Made by a program: the position numbers and the translations under genes. This document shows, in pieces, positions 32,777 through 45,195 of a stretch of DNA of 64,000 bases (its first letter is position 1; each line of letters opens with the position of its first letter). Source of the DNA: Pogostemon cablin (Eukaryota; Streptophyta; Magnoliopsida; Lamiales; Lamiaceae); assembly GCA_023678885.1 (NCBI GenBank), contig CM042998.1, positions 1,491,820 to 1,555,819 of the forward strand. Reading direction: 5' to 3'. Below the pieces are notes generated by a model that ran no database searches, was not told the DNA's origin, and saw only the letters and a list, made by a program, of their open reading frames with translations.

Positions 32777-33499
32777 GTCGTTTAGCCTACTGCTTAAAGA
32801 GGCAGGGGCTTGGGTGTTTGTCGTGTTGATATGGCAGAATGGAATTGTGGTGTTATCATGCTAATGTTGCCGCAGACGCAGTAAGCTTTTAGGAAAGGAG
32901 TGATCACTGGGTGTCCTTCATGGCATGAACTAACTACAAATTTTATCAAGATGATACTCTGTTTTTCAAGGCACAACCAAGATCAGAATTGGCATGATAG
33001 TGTTTATAATTCCGGACTTTAAGCGAGTTATGAGATTCCACTCTTGAGCTCTGTTATCACTTGTTACGTTATTATAGGACTTTTATTAATAAAAGGCTCA
33101 CCTACTCTTTTCTTTACTCTACACATGTGACATGTTGTCAATCCTATTTATAGTAATCTTTGGATGATTGGATCCCTCTGGAATGTCGGCTACTAGACCT
33201 TTATCTACATAATTCTACCTTTATCTAATCCAACACTTATTATCATCTGCCCATTTAGTTACAAGCATCTAGCATAACACCATCAAAATGCATATCCAGA
33301 ACAATCACTGCCCTTCTTCATGGCTGTAATTATCTAAGTCATTCTATAAAGATAGGTGTTCATCTTCACTCTCATGTTTCTATATTTGAGATCGTGTGGG
33401 TTAAACTCGTTTTATAGGTGAGATAAGATAAAGAGAGTATATATTAGAAATGAGATTTAAATGAAGATAAGTATTTGTGTTAAAAAAAAAAAGAGAATT
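32777..33499. other. 3' flank of NLR-6, no gene
   Basis: No further coding family. I found no recognisable copy of the terminal exon seen at 11474. The NLR-6 transcript end is not identifiable from sequence alone. Confidence 0.4.
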
Positions 33500-34597
33500 G
33501 TTTGATAAGCTGTTCTAAAATTGATATAATAAAAGATTGAGATGTTTGATAGAAAATAAAAAAAGGTTAGATAAATGTTAAAATTACTTTTATAACCATG
33601 GGCTTTACTTATAATTTTAAATGTAGAAAAATTCCAAAAAATATTATCAGTTCACCATCTCCATCTCTTCTTGTTCACCATCACTGAGCTTACTGCAGAT
33701 CATAAACTAAAAATTGACTCAAATTTTACTTAAAATTTATTAAGACATATATATCATTCCATATCAATACAAAACAAATTTACTAGAAAAAGAAATTAAC
33801 AGGATATCATGAAACATCATTCCAAAAATTTACCAAAAATAAATACATAAATAAATAAGAGATTCATAGAGATATAAAACAAAAATCAATTGCATAACCA
33901 AATTGGGGACAAATTCATTCTAAGCCTTAATAGATGAAGAACCCTAATTTATCAATGAAGTTAAATTGTTTTCAATTAAAATCAATTATCAGAAGAAAAG
34001 AAAAATAAATTAATAACAAATCAAAACCTAGGCGAATACAACATCTCATGGGCTACTAACGGCGAAGGCTTTGGCCTATGGTAATGAGACAAAGTCGACG
34101 GGACGATGGGTAACAGCGCTGAGTGATCGGCATGGACAAACTACTCAAAGTGGCTTGTGCGACTGAGGGATGATGGGCCATGGCAGCTCGGGCGATTTTC
34201 ACTGTAGATTCGGAAAGAGCACCTTAGATTCTTTTGGAAAAAAAGATTGGGTAATGGATAGGTGAGGAAGATAAAGCGTACAGATTCTGCAGCGGTAGGA
34301 TAACTTTGATTCTTCGAGAATTTTCCATAGGTGAGAAAGATAAAGCGTACAGATTTGATGTCAATCGAAGAAGAAGATGAAGGTGTTTTTGGTAATTTGC
34401 ATCTCATATCTTGATTCACTGTTGAAGACGTAATCTCAATACTACGACTCCTGCCCTACAAATAATGTGAAGACAAACACTAAATATTAACGGGCCTCCA
34501 GTTTTTTACCGGGCCCCTCGTAATACTCTATGGGCTATAAAACATGGTAAGAGGGCTCATTGTTGATGTGAAAAGCCCATATTAAGGCTATCAAACG
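33500..34597. mobile_element. Candidate inverted-repeat element
   Basis: TGTTTGATAAGCTG on the left is mirrored by ggctatcaaacgag on the right, and ccatgggctttac near the left by aaagcccatatt near the right. The interior is non-coding apart from a chance minus-strand frame. A 30-bp direct repeat (gataaagcgtacagatt) occurs at about 34268 and 34338. Family unknown. Confidence 0.4.
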
Positions 34598-34626
34598 AGG
34601 CTTTGGTTTCTCATGATTCAATAGTT

Positions 34627-35512
34627 TCATGAGTGTTATAAATATACATAACATTTTTTATTGAATACACACTCTTATTAAATGCACACCTCTTTTAAAA
34701 TTTTTAAATCTTAATTTTATTTATACACCCCCCCCCTAAAAATTCAATTTTCCCTATTTTAATTTTAAGACTATACACACCCCACCCTAATGTCTGAATC
34801 TCTTTTCACCCATCCGTGACCATCCCCTCTTCTTCTACTGCGATCATCATCTCCGCAATCATCACTTTAGAATGACACTATCATATTATTTAAATATGCA
34901 CGAATACATGTTCTTGTTAGTTTCAAAGGAATATTAGATTAAAATATTAAATCATATTATTTTGTCCAAGGGTAACCTTAGTGCTTGGAACATCAAACTT
35001 TTGATATACAAAGGAGGATAACTGGTTGATGAGATCATGAAGAGATCTTTTTGTATGGTGAAGAGAGAGAAGGATAGCAAAAGATAGAAGAGAAGGACAC
35101 AAAATGTTATCAAAGATTGTTTCTTATCTATTAAAATTCGATTATTCTATTGATTAGAAATCCCCAATATATGCCAAATACACACAAGATTCCCAATGTC
35201 AATTATTTTGCTTCCAAATGTACTATTGTCAAATAGAAATTAGATAATGAGTAAGCTCGAAAGAAGAAATTGATGGTTTGTTTGTATAAATTGCCTATTC
35301 TCTGTAACTGTTTCTATTTCCATGATGATTATATTGTTGCACGTTTCTAGTTTACGAAATTTAGGAAAAAATAATTAAATTAAAAAGTATGGGTGTGTAT
35401 TTAATAAATGAAGGTGAGTTTAGATTTTTAATAATTATATATTTAAATTATATATTAATAGGGGTGTGTATTTAATAAAAGAGGGTATGTATTTAGTGAC
35501 ACTCTAGTTTAA
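34627..35512. mobile_element. Inverted-repeat element of about 0.9 kb
   Basis: The left part (gagtgttataaatatacata, attgaatacacactctta) is mirrored on the right (ggtgtgtatttaataaaaga, gtatgtatttagtgacactc). No coding sequence. A pair of nearby right-end motifs (tgggtgtgtatttaataaat and ggggtgtgtatttaataaaa) suggests internal duplication. Confidence 0.5.
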
Positions 35513-35662
35513 TTTGGTTGTTCGTGGACATGATAAAGTACACTTACTCTTTTGCATTAAAAAAATGCATTATTGATCTAGAACTAATTATTGGAAAATT
35601 TCATCATTTAAAACGAACAAGTTCTGTGCCAAAATTGTAGAGAAGATTGAATATTATTAAAA

Positions 35663-36171
35663 TGTTGATACACATTAATCTCGATTAGTAGAGATTATTC
35701 TAGAAGCACATTTGATAAAAATAAAATATAATAAGCATGTATGATTCTAGAAAAGTATACTAAATAATATAGAATCTCCTAGAATAATTTAGAATGATAT
35801 GAGTCGGTGGATTAAGCCCCACTCACCATCTATAAATAGGGTATGCATCAGTATAAGGGGAAAGTGTAAGGGAACCAACAGAGAAAACCCACTTACTAAT
35901 TCTATGCCCGCACTTTTAGTATACCATTTCAAATCATAATTAACATCTATCATTTGGTATCCACTTTCGTCACCTGCACCCACTAAACCATTCCAACTTT
36001 ATCTCCCATCAACCACTTGCTCCCAATAATATATTCAATCCCACTTCTACACATTTTCAATCTATCAATCTTCAATAATAACCCACTAGTCATCATTCAT
36101 TAAACTAATCATTCTGATCTCATCAATAAACTCACGCCACCCTTTCACTTTTAATATTTTAAATACCATCA
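35663..36171 (+). mobile_element. 5' LTR of a copia remnant
   Basis: It begins TGTTGATACACATTAATC and ends ACCATCA one base before a primer-binding site, TGGTATTAGAGCCC, at 36173, which resembles the initiator-methionine tRNA site used by many copia elements. A TATA-like tctataaataggg lies at about 35829. The second LTR is not found, so the 5' boundary is inferred from TG only. Confidence 0.55.
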
Positions 36172-36258
36172 GTGGTATTAGAGCCCGATTAGTTCATTAA
36201 TTGGGTTAAAATAAGCTTCCGCATTCTACTACCCAAACTATTTCTACGCCTTAAAAAA

Positions 36259-36840
36259 ATGTCCTCTCTACCCAATACCCACCAAATCTCAATCCCAATC
36301 CTTTTAGGTGAAGGATACAATTATTGGGCCATCAAAATGAAGACATATTTTATGTCTCAAGACATATGGGAGATCGTCAATAAAGGGTACACTATTCCCG
36401 CAGATATATCATCTTTGTCTAGTACAGAAAAGAAAAATTAGACAAAAACACGGAGAAGGATAACTTGGCGCTTTACATTGTACAAATGGCTGTGGCGGAG
36501 TCTCTATTTCCGAGGATCAGTGGAGCGAAGACATCCAAGGAAACCTGAGATATTTTAAAAGAGGAATACCAAGGGAGTGACAATGTACGAAATATAAAAT
36601 TCCAAACTCTTAGGAGAGATTTCGTAAATATGAAAATGAAAGAATTTGAGATCGTTAAAGAATACTAAACTCAATTAAGAGAAGTAGTAAATCAACTAAA
36701 ATCTTATGGGAAGATATGACAGATAAGAAAATAGTAGAAAAGATTTTAATATCTCTCCTTACTAAATACAATCCAATAGTCATTACCATAGAAGAGACTA
36801 AAGATATAAAGATAGTAAATTTAGCATTGTTTGACCCCAT
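36259..36840 (+). pseudogene. Copia gag remnant
   Basis: MSSLPNTHQISIPILLGEGY followed by NYWAIKMKTYFMSQDIWEIV is the N-terminal gag pattern of plant copia elements. A stop at 36439 and later shifts break it. Further pieces (KIVEKILISLLTKYN, ITIEETKDI) are the mid-gag region. It ends at about 36840, where a palindromic repeat begins; protease, integrase and reverse transcriptase are absent. Confidence 0.75.
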
Positions 36841-37510
36841 AACGGAATCATTCCGTTATAACGATGTGTACGCCGTTATGCGAAATTCGATCGATTTTAA
36901 GGGCCTTTCATTCGCTTGGATCTTCACATACAATGTCAAAACATAATGTTTTGATAAACTAACAAACTGATATTGATATTGAGTCATATATGAATTATTT
37001 CCTACATGTCATATAAACAAGTGTATAAAGTATAAATGTTTGGATGTGAAAAATTACAAATATGAAGTATCTCACTTGAATTTTCGAATGAGCTTGTAAT
37101 AATATGATGAAATCAAAGTTGATGTTTAAAATGAGGTCCAAAATCACTACTTGATTGGTATGTATAATAATAAGTACATTTATGCCAATAACAGAATCAT
37201 TTCCGTTATAACGACTTGCACGCCTCTATTCAAAATTCGAGTTATCCCGGAGTCGTCTCAGCCAAAATTTCTTACTTTTAACTTCAATCTACACCATTTG
37301 AATTGTTTCTCTAGTAGATAGCCGATTTAGCATAGTTTGGCCATATAACAGAACCATTCTGTTATAACAACTTGCACTTCGTTATTAGAAATTCGAGTAA
37401 TTTTAGGGCCTTGGACTTGCTCGGATCTTCATTTGTAGATGTAAAACCTAATATTATCATAATGTAACAAGAAAAATGCTGATATTGACTCACTTATGGA
37501 ATATCCCATA
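36836..37510. repeat. Three dispersed copies of a palindrome-centred repeat
   Basis: The motif ATAACGGAATCATTCCGTTA with following taacgatgtgtacgcc is at 36840. Variants occur at about 37192 (ataacagaatcatttccgtt) and 37345 (ataacagaaccattctgtta). Each is followed by a related downstream block: aaattcgatcg, gggcctt, cttggatcttcac and so on, best kept in copies one and three. No coding function is seen. Confidence 0.75.
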
Positions 37511-39128
37511 AATATTCTAAGTAGCATGTGATAACACAACAACTTAGCATATGAACCAAAATAACAATTTAAGTTTTTTTTCTTTTCTTTTCCTTGCAAT
37601 AAAAGCTACCATGTAGTCTTTTTCTCCAAGATCTTTTCCCCTAAATATTCAAAAAAAAAAATAGATTCAATTATAATATTTCAATAAAATATTAACACAG
37701 AATAATGCATTTTTATATATTAATGTACAACTAAAATTACATATGGTTATGATTTTCAAATTATGTGAGTGTTGCAAATAGTTGTAAATTAATAGATAGC
37801 AGCAGCTAGGAAATAATTCAAGCTCCTAGCTCCTTCAAGTACCTAATTTACAAGCATCAATCTAATTAATCCAAATTCAAAGCAAACACAAAAACAAAAA
37901 TCACAAGAACAAGAATAAGAAAAATACATAAAAATAAAATAATAAAAGCAGTTTATTCAAAGCTTAAGGTGCTTATTTTCTTAGCAAGGATTTATGCATC
38001 TCATCACTTCCACCATTTTTTAGCTTAAATTTCATGCATCAATGCATCACATCTTCTCCCATAAACAACAAGTTCTCAACTTATAACACAATGAAACACA
38101 TAAAACATAAAAAAAATTCAATTAGATTTTCTTCAAACAATTGGTGTGCACAATTTTCAATTTTTAAGATTCATGATTCTTGCTTTCATTTAACCTCATT
38201 CTTTCAACAATAAGCCCAAAATCATGCATCATTGTACCACACTCTTCTCTCATAAACAATTATTGCTCAATTAAAATCACCATGAAACATTTTAAAGAAA
38301 AAAATTTCTCTTAGCTATTTCATCAAACCTTGCATGCATTGTCAAGGCATAAGAACATCATTCATATTTGCAATGCAATTTTCACCAAATTTTAAAGCAA
38401 ACCTAACCAATCGTACAACTCCCACTTGAACACTTCAAACACTTATTCCACATTTAAGGACCTAAGCAAAATAAGGCAAGAAAATTTCACACCATGCACA
38501 AATGAAACTATAGCAACTTGCAGAGGTGCCCTAGAAAGAATATATTCAAAATCAGGAAAAAAATAGCATTGAAATCGATTTTTATTGATCAATCCTAAAA
38601 CTGAACCGAAGTAAGAGTTTAGAAACACATAGTACCTTGCTTGTTTCCAACGAATGCTTAAATCTTGTTTTTAGAATATGCACTCTTTAGTGATCTTTAT
38701 GTAAAATACAATTCCACTTGAATCCTACACTCTGAAGAATATATGATTCGCGTTATATGCCAAAATCCGACTGAAATGAACGAAAAAAATTGCAGTTCAT
38801 AAACGAGATAGAAGATGATAGAATTTTCACGCTCCAAAACTTGAGAGGAGAAAAGTGCGATGTTGGGAAGAAAAATTTTGGCATAGAGTTTCCAAGCTTG
38901 TTTCTTCTTGATTTTGGAAGATTTGGGGCAAATATTAATTAAAGAAAAGTTTAATTATCAATGGTAAATAATAATTTATATATATTTTTTTCTAATTAAT
39001 AATGTAATGCCATTTTGGTCAAAGGTCATTTAGATAAAGTTTTAACTAGATTGACCCATTACCACTAATTTACCTTTTTTTTTATCATTTTTATTGAAAA
39101 TGTTATTACTTTTTATCCGTCTTAGGTA
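37511..39128. other. Non-coding, probably transposon-derived
   Basis: AT-rich DNA of 1.6 kb. Two imperfect copies of a stretch with catgcatcaatgcatcaca / catgcatcattgtaccaca and cccataaacaa / ctcataaacaa lie at about 38030 and 38218. No gene is seen; it may be the interior of the element carrying the palindromic repeats. Confidence 0.45.
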
Positions 39129-39451
39129 CTTCCTCAATCCCATAAAAAAAGTTATTGTTTGAACGGGGATTAAGAAATATAGTATTTTAATATGTAATGA
39201 GTTGAGAGATATAATAATTTAATACATAGTGGCAGTTTGTATTAATGTTGTATGTGAGCCCCATAAAAATAAAGAAATTAATTTATGTGGATCTCTTCTA
39301 TTAAAAAAGGAAATATAACTTTTAAATAAAATAATTAATTTATGTGGATCTCATCTATTAAAAAAGAAAATATAACTCTTATAGCGGAACACCCTAGTTA
39401 ATTAAATGTAGTAACTATTATGGTAGGAGCTCATTAGTGTAGATGGAGGGA
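39129..39451. mobile_element. MITE-like element
   Basis: CTTCCTCAATCCCATAAAA after TA and AGATGGAGGGAT before TA are worn Stowaway-like ends. Internal stretches (gtggatctc ttctattaaa; tatgtggatctcatctatta) are duplicated. Confidence 0.45.
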
Positions 39452-39807
39452 TTAGCTCGTTATTCCGTGAGACGCGGTCTCATTTAAATATTTACCTAAA
39501 CAAATTGATAAAATAAAGGTAAGTAGAAAAATAAAAAAGAAAAGTTAAATAAACTCATTAGACCATGGTAAGTCGAATAAGAGAGTGGCACGATGAGTAA
39601 ATACTTTACATGAAGAAAATTTTTGTATGGAATTAACGGTTCTTTTTGTCTTTTAATGTTATTTATATACGATGTGATTTATAATTTACTTTTCTTCTAA
39701 CAAGGATATCATTATAATTAGTTCTAAGGAGTGGGGAACATAAAAGTTATACATGACTCTAATGAATATCTAACCTCATGATAATTAATATTTAAAATAG
39801 GTTTCAA
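39452..39807. other. Spacer 3' of NLR-7
   Basis: AT-rich sequence; no gene or element ends recognised. Confidence 0.4.
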
Positions 39808-42800
39808 CAAAGTTGAAGGGCATCATTTCCGACATTTTGTTGAATCTCTTGTATCTGTTTAACAGAGTTCACTAGAGATTCAATCTGCGTATCCACCTTA
39901 ATCATTTCAAGCTACTATCTGGAATCTCTCTTAGATACCAACAATTGTTGAGCACAAGGCGTTTGAGTGCAGGGAAATGAAAGCTGCTTTCAGTCATCCA
40001 ATACTTGAGGTTTGAATACTTGATCTCCAGATATTTGAGTTGACGAAATTCTCCAGCGGCTGTTTCCCATGTATCCGCATCGCCATCGACTGCGTAGTTC
40101 CTCAGCTTAAGCACTTCGAGATGAGACAAGGAGCCGACGATGGTGATATCTTTCCAAAGTAGCCGGCCTCCGTCTAAGGTCAGTTTCTTTAATCTCCTTG
40201 GAAAAACAGGAAATGGTCCTTCTTCCAAAGAAAAACTCCCAAAGGCAGTTAGTTTTAACTTTTCTAGCTGAGGCAGATTTACAAGATTGTGGAGTTGGTG
40301 ATGCTCTTTGTTACTATAATACACAATTCCCAGTTTTTTCAGATTTGGGATCATTTCAAGGATCCCTTTGCTGCATTCAAAACTTGCTATACCTGATAAG
40401 CTATCGCCGGCCTACCAAAATATAATTTATTTCCGACTTACTATAATACTTAGTATAATGACAAGTACGGGTCGAACCCAAGAGAATAATGAATTTTAAT
40501 TAAATTAAAGTGTTAAAAACAATAAAATAAATAAAAGGGGCGTTTTATTTGTGAAAAAGATAAAAACTCAAGTAATAAATCAAATCAATTTTTAAATAAC
40601 AAAGTATACGAAAATTAATATTTAAATTAACAAGTGATAAAAGCCTAGTTTAGGATGTTGATCCCCTCTCGTTTACTAAATTAATTAATTACAGGAATTA
40701 AACATCTAGCCTAATGTGCAAACTCAAATCCTGAGGTTGACGGTACGACCAATCAACCCAAATGTTCTTATGTTCATCAACTAGGATACGACCACTAAAT
40801 TGAACTATCTACGATTGACCCTATGGATTCGAACTCGTAAACGTATTAAAACTCTAAACATAGAATTACTAAGCTATGAAAACCGGCTAGGAATCATACA
40901 ACCTAGATCCTATTACACCTAGAGGGAATAATCTCTATTTGTTACTTAATACAATTCCTACAACAATTACGGATTGTAGTTTATAAAATAACATTTGACG
41001 GTAAAATAATTAAATAGTTGATCAGGCTAAATTAATTATCAAACAGCCATTAAGAACATCAAAACATGTAATAGAATAAACTTGCACAAAAGATTCAATG
41101 TAAAACCATTAATAATTCATCTAAATTTCAACGGGAGGTTCACGAAATCCTAAACTAGAGAAGGGGGTTATCCCCGCATTTTCATAGGAAAAACAGAATT
41201 AAAATATAAAAATCGGTGATTCTTGATGATGATGAACTTCAAGCCAATCCTGCTTTTGATAAAAAGACCAATGCTTCAATGCTCCCTCTCCTCTTGATCT
41301 CCAAAAGATGTAGGCCTGATCTGAGATGATTGTGGAATTTGAGAAGATGTGTGTGTGTGTATTTCCAGCTGCACATTCCTTATTTAAGCTGAATTTTCGT
41401 AGGTCCCGTCAGACACTGAAGGGTTTAGTGTCAGTTTGAATTTTCTGGCAGCAACCAATTTCTTCCACAAAACAGTTTTTTTGAATTTTTGTGGGCCCCC
41501 ACTGACATAGTTTAGTGTCAGTCTAATTCTGCAAGCAACGAAATTCTTCCACCAAAACAGCCTATCTCCACACCAATATAAATAATTAAAGCTCTAATTT
41601 TCAAAAGACAAGATAAATCAATTTAGCACCCAATTAGAACATAAGTTAATCAAATAAAAATGAATTTCAACCAAATAATTGTGCTAAACTATGACTTATC
41701 AATACCCGAAAGCGTTTGCAAGTTATGTAGAGGAGCAAGAGCTGGTTGACTGACTAGATCAGGAAACATGTCCGAACCGTAGAACACAAGATGCCTTAAA
41801 TGTTGCATCCTCCAAATTTCCGAGGCAAATACGAAGCCACTGATATGAATGACCTTAATCTTCTCCGGGGGCGAATTTTTAAGGTTTGAAGATTCTCTAG
41901 ATTTGAGATGGCTGCAGGAATCTTTTTGGTAAATTTTAGATCAATGTACCTTAAATGAATCAACTCAAATGCTTGGGGAGGGAGCAGCTCTGTATTCCTG
42001 TGTATGACGTCCAATACCCTCAGCAGTCTAAAGTTTACCAAAAAGTCTATATAAAAACAATCACTAGAGGTGGGTTGGAAGCATAAAATGGTATGGGTGT
42101 TTGGACTGTGAATCTCATGTAGATGAGAATGACCAATACTAATGCGGCGCTCGTCTTTTCTCCCATATGGAAATACAGACCTCTCCGTCCGAAGAAACAT
42201 CTCCTCCTCGGCTATTCTTACACACATGTCTCGTACCAGATCATGCAGCCTACAACTCTTGATTTTCTCATCACTCTTCTTAGATGAGATCAAAACAAGA
42301 CTTCTCTTGGCCAGATCCTCCAGGTACTCCTCTGCTGCATCTTCCAAACTTCCACACCCATTTCCACATCTCAAAAAGCCTTCAGCTACCCATAATTTGA
42401 TGAGCCTCGACACGTGGATAGTGTAATCTTCTGGAAAGCCAGCCATGAATAGAAAACACGGCCTCAAGTGATGAGGAAAGTATGTGTAGCTCAAAGATAG
42501 TATCTTGTCTAACTGCCCATCAACAACTGCATTCAGAATCACATTTTTTGCAAATTTCTCCCATGAAGGTTGAGATTTGACAACTGCGGACAGGATACCT
42601 GCAACCAGAACAACAGCAAGAGGCAGCCCTCTACAGCCTCGTGCAATCTCTTTCCCAACGTCTTCCAACTCAAGAGGACAATCTTGACCCTCCCCCGAAC
42701 ACCTTTTGCTTAAGCAAATTCCAACTCTATTCCTCATCCATGAACTTCATCTCATGAGCAGGGCTACCCAAACTGGGATAAGCTGCTACATCATAAAGCC

Positions 42801-43572
42801 TAGTGGTTAACATGATTCAGCTTCCATTCCTGTCATCTGGAAATACATTCCTCACATCATCCAACACATTTACAACCAAATACCTCCTGCCCTTCAAGCT
42901 TTTGTACACCTTCTCTTTCATTGGTACATCATCCTTCTGCAACATTTCTCTTGATACCAAAGGCCCAAGGTGTGAAAGAACTTCATCAACGGTATAATTA
43001 TGAGATATACGAACATCAAAGTACTCTGTTATCAGTGGATCATCATATGCTTTTTGAGCAAGAGTAGTCTTTCCGATTCCTCCCATACCAACAATAGAGA
43101 CCACTTCGAGTTTGGATGACTCCCCACAAAGCCGACCCTTTATTTCAAGCAGATCGTCGTCTAAACCAACAACCACATCAATTTTGACCGTAGCTGCAAC
43201 TTTTGATGATGAAACTGCAGCAGGTCGATCATCCATCATATCTCCAGTGATTGATCCGATTTTCTCTCTTACTCTACTCAGCTGCTCTTCAAGTTCTACT
43301 GTTGATAACTCAGCACTACAGCTACTGATCCTAAATTGCTTCCACATAAAAAACTCAATAAAATCTTCTGCTTCATGAGACAAATCCCTGATTTTCCCTT
43401 CCAAACGGCTGGGTTTATGGGGGAAATCATCAAGGAAGGATATCAAGAAAATAACGTATTCACGGATGGAAGTAATTATTTCTCTTGCACCAACAGAAAT
43501 GTAATGTTTATCACTACAATTCAGGATGATGTGTATTGTTTGCTGAAGCGAAACGAGAGCAGCATATGCCAT
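39808..43572 (-). pseudogene. NLR-7: minus-strand CNL, kinase-2 deleted, split by a solo LTR
   Basis: The only receptor oriented leftwards. ATG at 43572-43570 (MAYAALVSLQQTIHIILN), CC, P-loop GMGGIGKTT at about 43089-43063. Kinase-2 has an in-frame 21-bp loss: VVNVLDDVRN stands where paralogues read VVMDDIWSTN. Then a TGA at about 42815 replaces Arg, a TAG follows in SWNLL's upstream codon (about 42725), and a shift lies near 42695. ARC2 (GLPLAVV, FPED, LWVAEGF, LHD) and early LRRs are open to 41796, with another shift there. A 1.3-kb solo LTR interrupts the LRRs at 40394-41701. The LRR end is at 40388-39808, with a small deletion near 39905. It is dead as an NTPase receptor. Confidence 0.9.
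40394..41701 (-). mobile_element. Solo LTR inside the NLR-7 LRR region
   Basis: On the minus strand it begins TGATAAGTCATAGTTTAGCA and ends GCGATAGCTTATCA, the TG...CA termini of an LTR. It is flanked by a perfect 5-bp duplication, ATACC on the plus strand, at 40389-40393 and 41702-41706. Removing it and one copy of the duplication restores the paralogue order of the LRR at that point. The 1308 bp contain no reading frame, primer site or polypurine run internally. It is probably the scar of a recombined LTR retrotransposon, perhaps gypsy type given its length. Confidence 0.85.
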
Positions 43573-43673
43573 ATTTTTTATTTAAGCTATGTTGTTTGAT
43601 CAGAAGCTTTTTTTGAGCATATGGAGCGAATTGTGATGGTTGAAAAAGTAGAGAGAGAGAGGAGATTGCAAAT

Positions 43674-44258
43674 TGTTGTAAGTAGACTCTTGCTTACATG
43701 CGTGTATTCATGTAAGTTCAGACACGTGGAGGATGGAGATTGAATGATCAACACTTAAGATCAAAGGTTGTGATCATGTGTTGATGCAAGTTTTGAACCC
43801 TATGATCAGTTTTAAGTGAGCTGTCATTCGATGACTTGAAGAAGGGATTAAAGTGACGGTTGATCAGTTTTGTAACGGATTCCAGCTGGCGTTAGTTGTT
43901 GGGCTGCTTGCTTGACAAGTTAATAAGAAATCGGATAGATACATAAGAGCTGGAATGCATTCATCAGTTGGGAGATCATCCATATCAGTCCAATAAGAAG
44001 AGAGTTCTTAGGGTTCATAGAAGGGAGTTATCATCTTCATCATTCTGTAAACATTCATCATCAAAAGAAAAGTTCTTTCTTAAGAAGTGGATGTAGATCT
44101 TTAAGATCGAACCACTATACGTCTTTGTTGTTCTTTCTTTGATTCATCGTTTTAAGTTTCTTTACAAACGAGAGTGATAGGTGAGTGTGATCATAAGATT
44201 CAATCGATAGAGAGTATTCGTGAGTAGATTAGAGAGGTTCTTGCGTTTATTCATAAGA
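43674..44258 (+). repeat. 5' LTR
   Basis: It starts TGTTGTAAGTAGACTC and ends ATTCATAAGA. Immediately after it, agTGGCGCTGTCTGTGGG is the likely primer-binding site, not of the initiator-methionine type. Confidence 0.9.
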
Positions 44259-44316
44259 AGTGGCGCTGTCTGTGGGAAAGAAAGCTACTGCCATCTGATT
44301 GAAGAGGTAGATCACC

Positions 44317-45195
44317 ATGGTTACAACAAAGTTTGATGTGGAGAGGTTTACAGAAAAGTCAGACTTCAGCCTTTGGAGAATGAAGATGGAGGCAATCCTA
44401 ATTCAACAAGAATTGTCTGATGCAATCAAACCATTACAAGCAAATCAGGCTATAGAGATTGATGCACTTGCAGCTACAGCTGATCAAGATCAACAATCTA
44501 AAGCAAGGAGTGCAATCATATTGTGCCTAGGAGATAAGGCTCTGAGGGAGATTGCAAAAGTAACTACAGCCAAAGGCATTTGGCGAAGGTTAGAAGAACT
44601 TTACATGGTTAAAAGTCTTGGTAATAGATTGTATAAGAAGCGGAAGCTGTATTCATTCAAGATCACATAAGAGAAACCAATTTTTGGGCAGTTAGATGAG
44701 TTCAATAGGATAATTGATGATTTGGAAAACATAGATGTTGCACTTCATACAGAAGACAAGGCTGTAATCTTACTCTCAGCTCTCCCTCCATCATTTGAAG
44801 GATTGAGAGATACTTTGCTGTTTGAAAACAATGAGACTATCACTCTTGATCAAGTACAGTTAGCTCTTAAAGCAAAAGAACTTCACAAGAATTCTGATGT
44901 TCAAGTGAAGGGAGAAGGTTTGGCAGTCAAGAAGCAAGATAAGTGGAACAACAATAGCAAGAAATCAAATGATGATAAGAAGAAGTTTGATAAGAATCAG
45001 AGCACATCAGTGGATGAAGAAAATAACAATTGTTTCCACTGCAACAAGCCAGGGCATTACAAGAAACAATGTCATAAGTGGAAAACAATGGTGGCAAGAA
45101 AGATTGCTGAAAGGGAAGGAAATCAGAAGAATCATGCAAATCAGGTGATAGAAAACCAAAATAATGATAACGATTTTATTAAAGGAGTATCATGA
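44317..45195 (+). pseudogene. Copia gag with one nonsense codon
   Basis: MVTTKFDVERFTEKSDFSLW begins a typical Tnt1-like gag, with the RLEELYMVKSLGNRLYKKR segment. A TAA at 44668 interrupts it, then the same frame continues through LPPSFEGLRDTLL to a zinc knuckle, CFHCNKPGHYKKQC (C-X2-C-X4-H-X4-C), ending near 45195. Only one stop separates it from an open gag. The end of the frame runs into a deletion that removes the protease active site. Confidence 0.85.

Noticed and set aside
34141..34419. 92-codon minus-strand frame
   Set aside because: Falls inside a candidate inverted-repeat element and over a direct repeat; no family.
38443..38628. 61-codon minus-strand frame
   Set aside because: No resemblance to any family and located in AT-rich repeat-like DNA.
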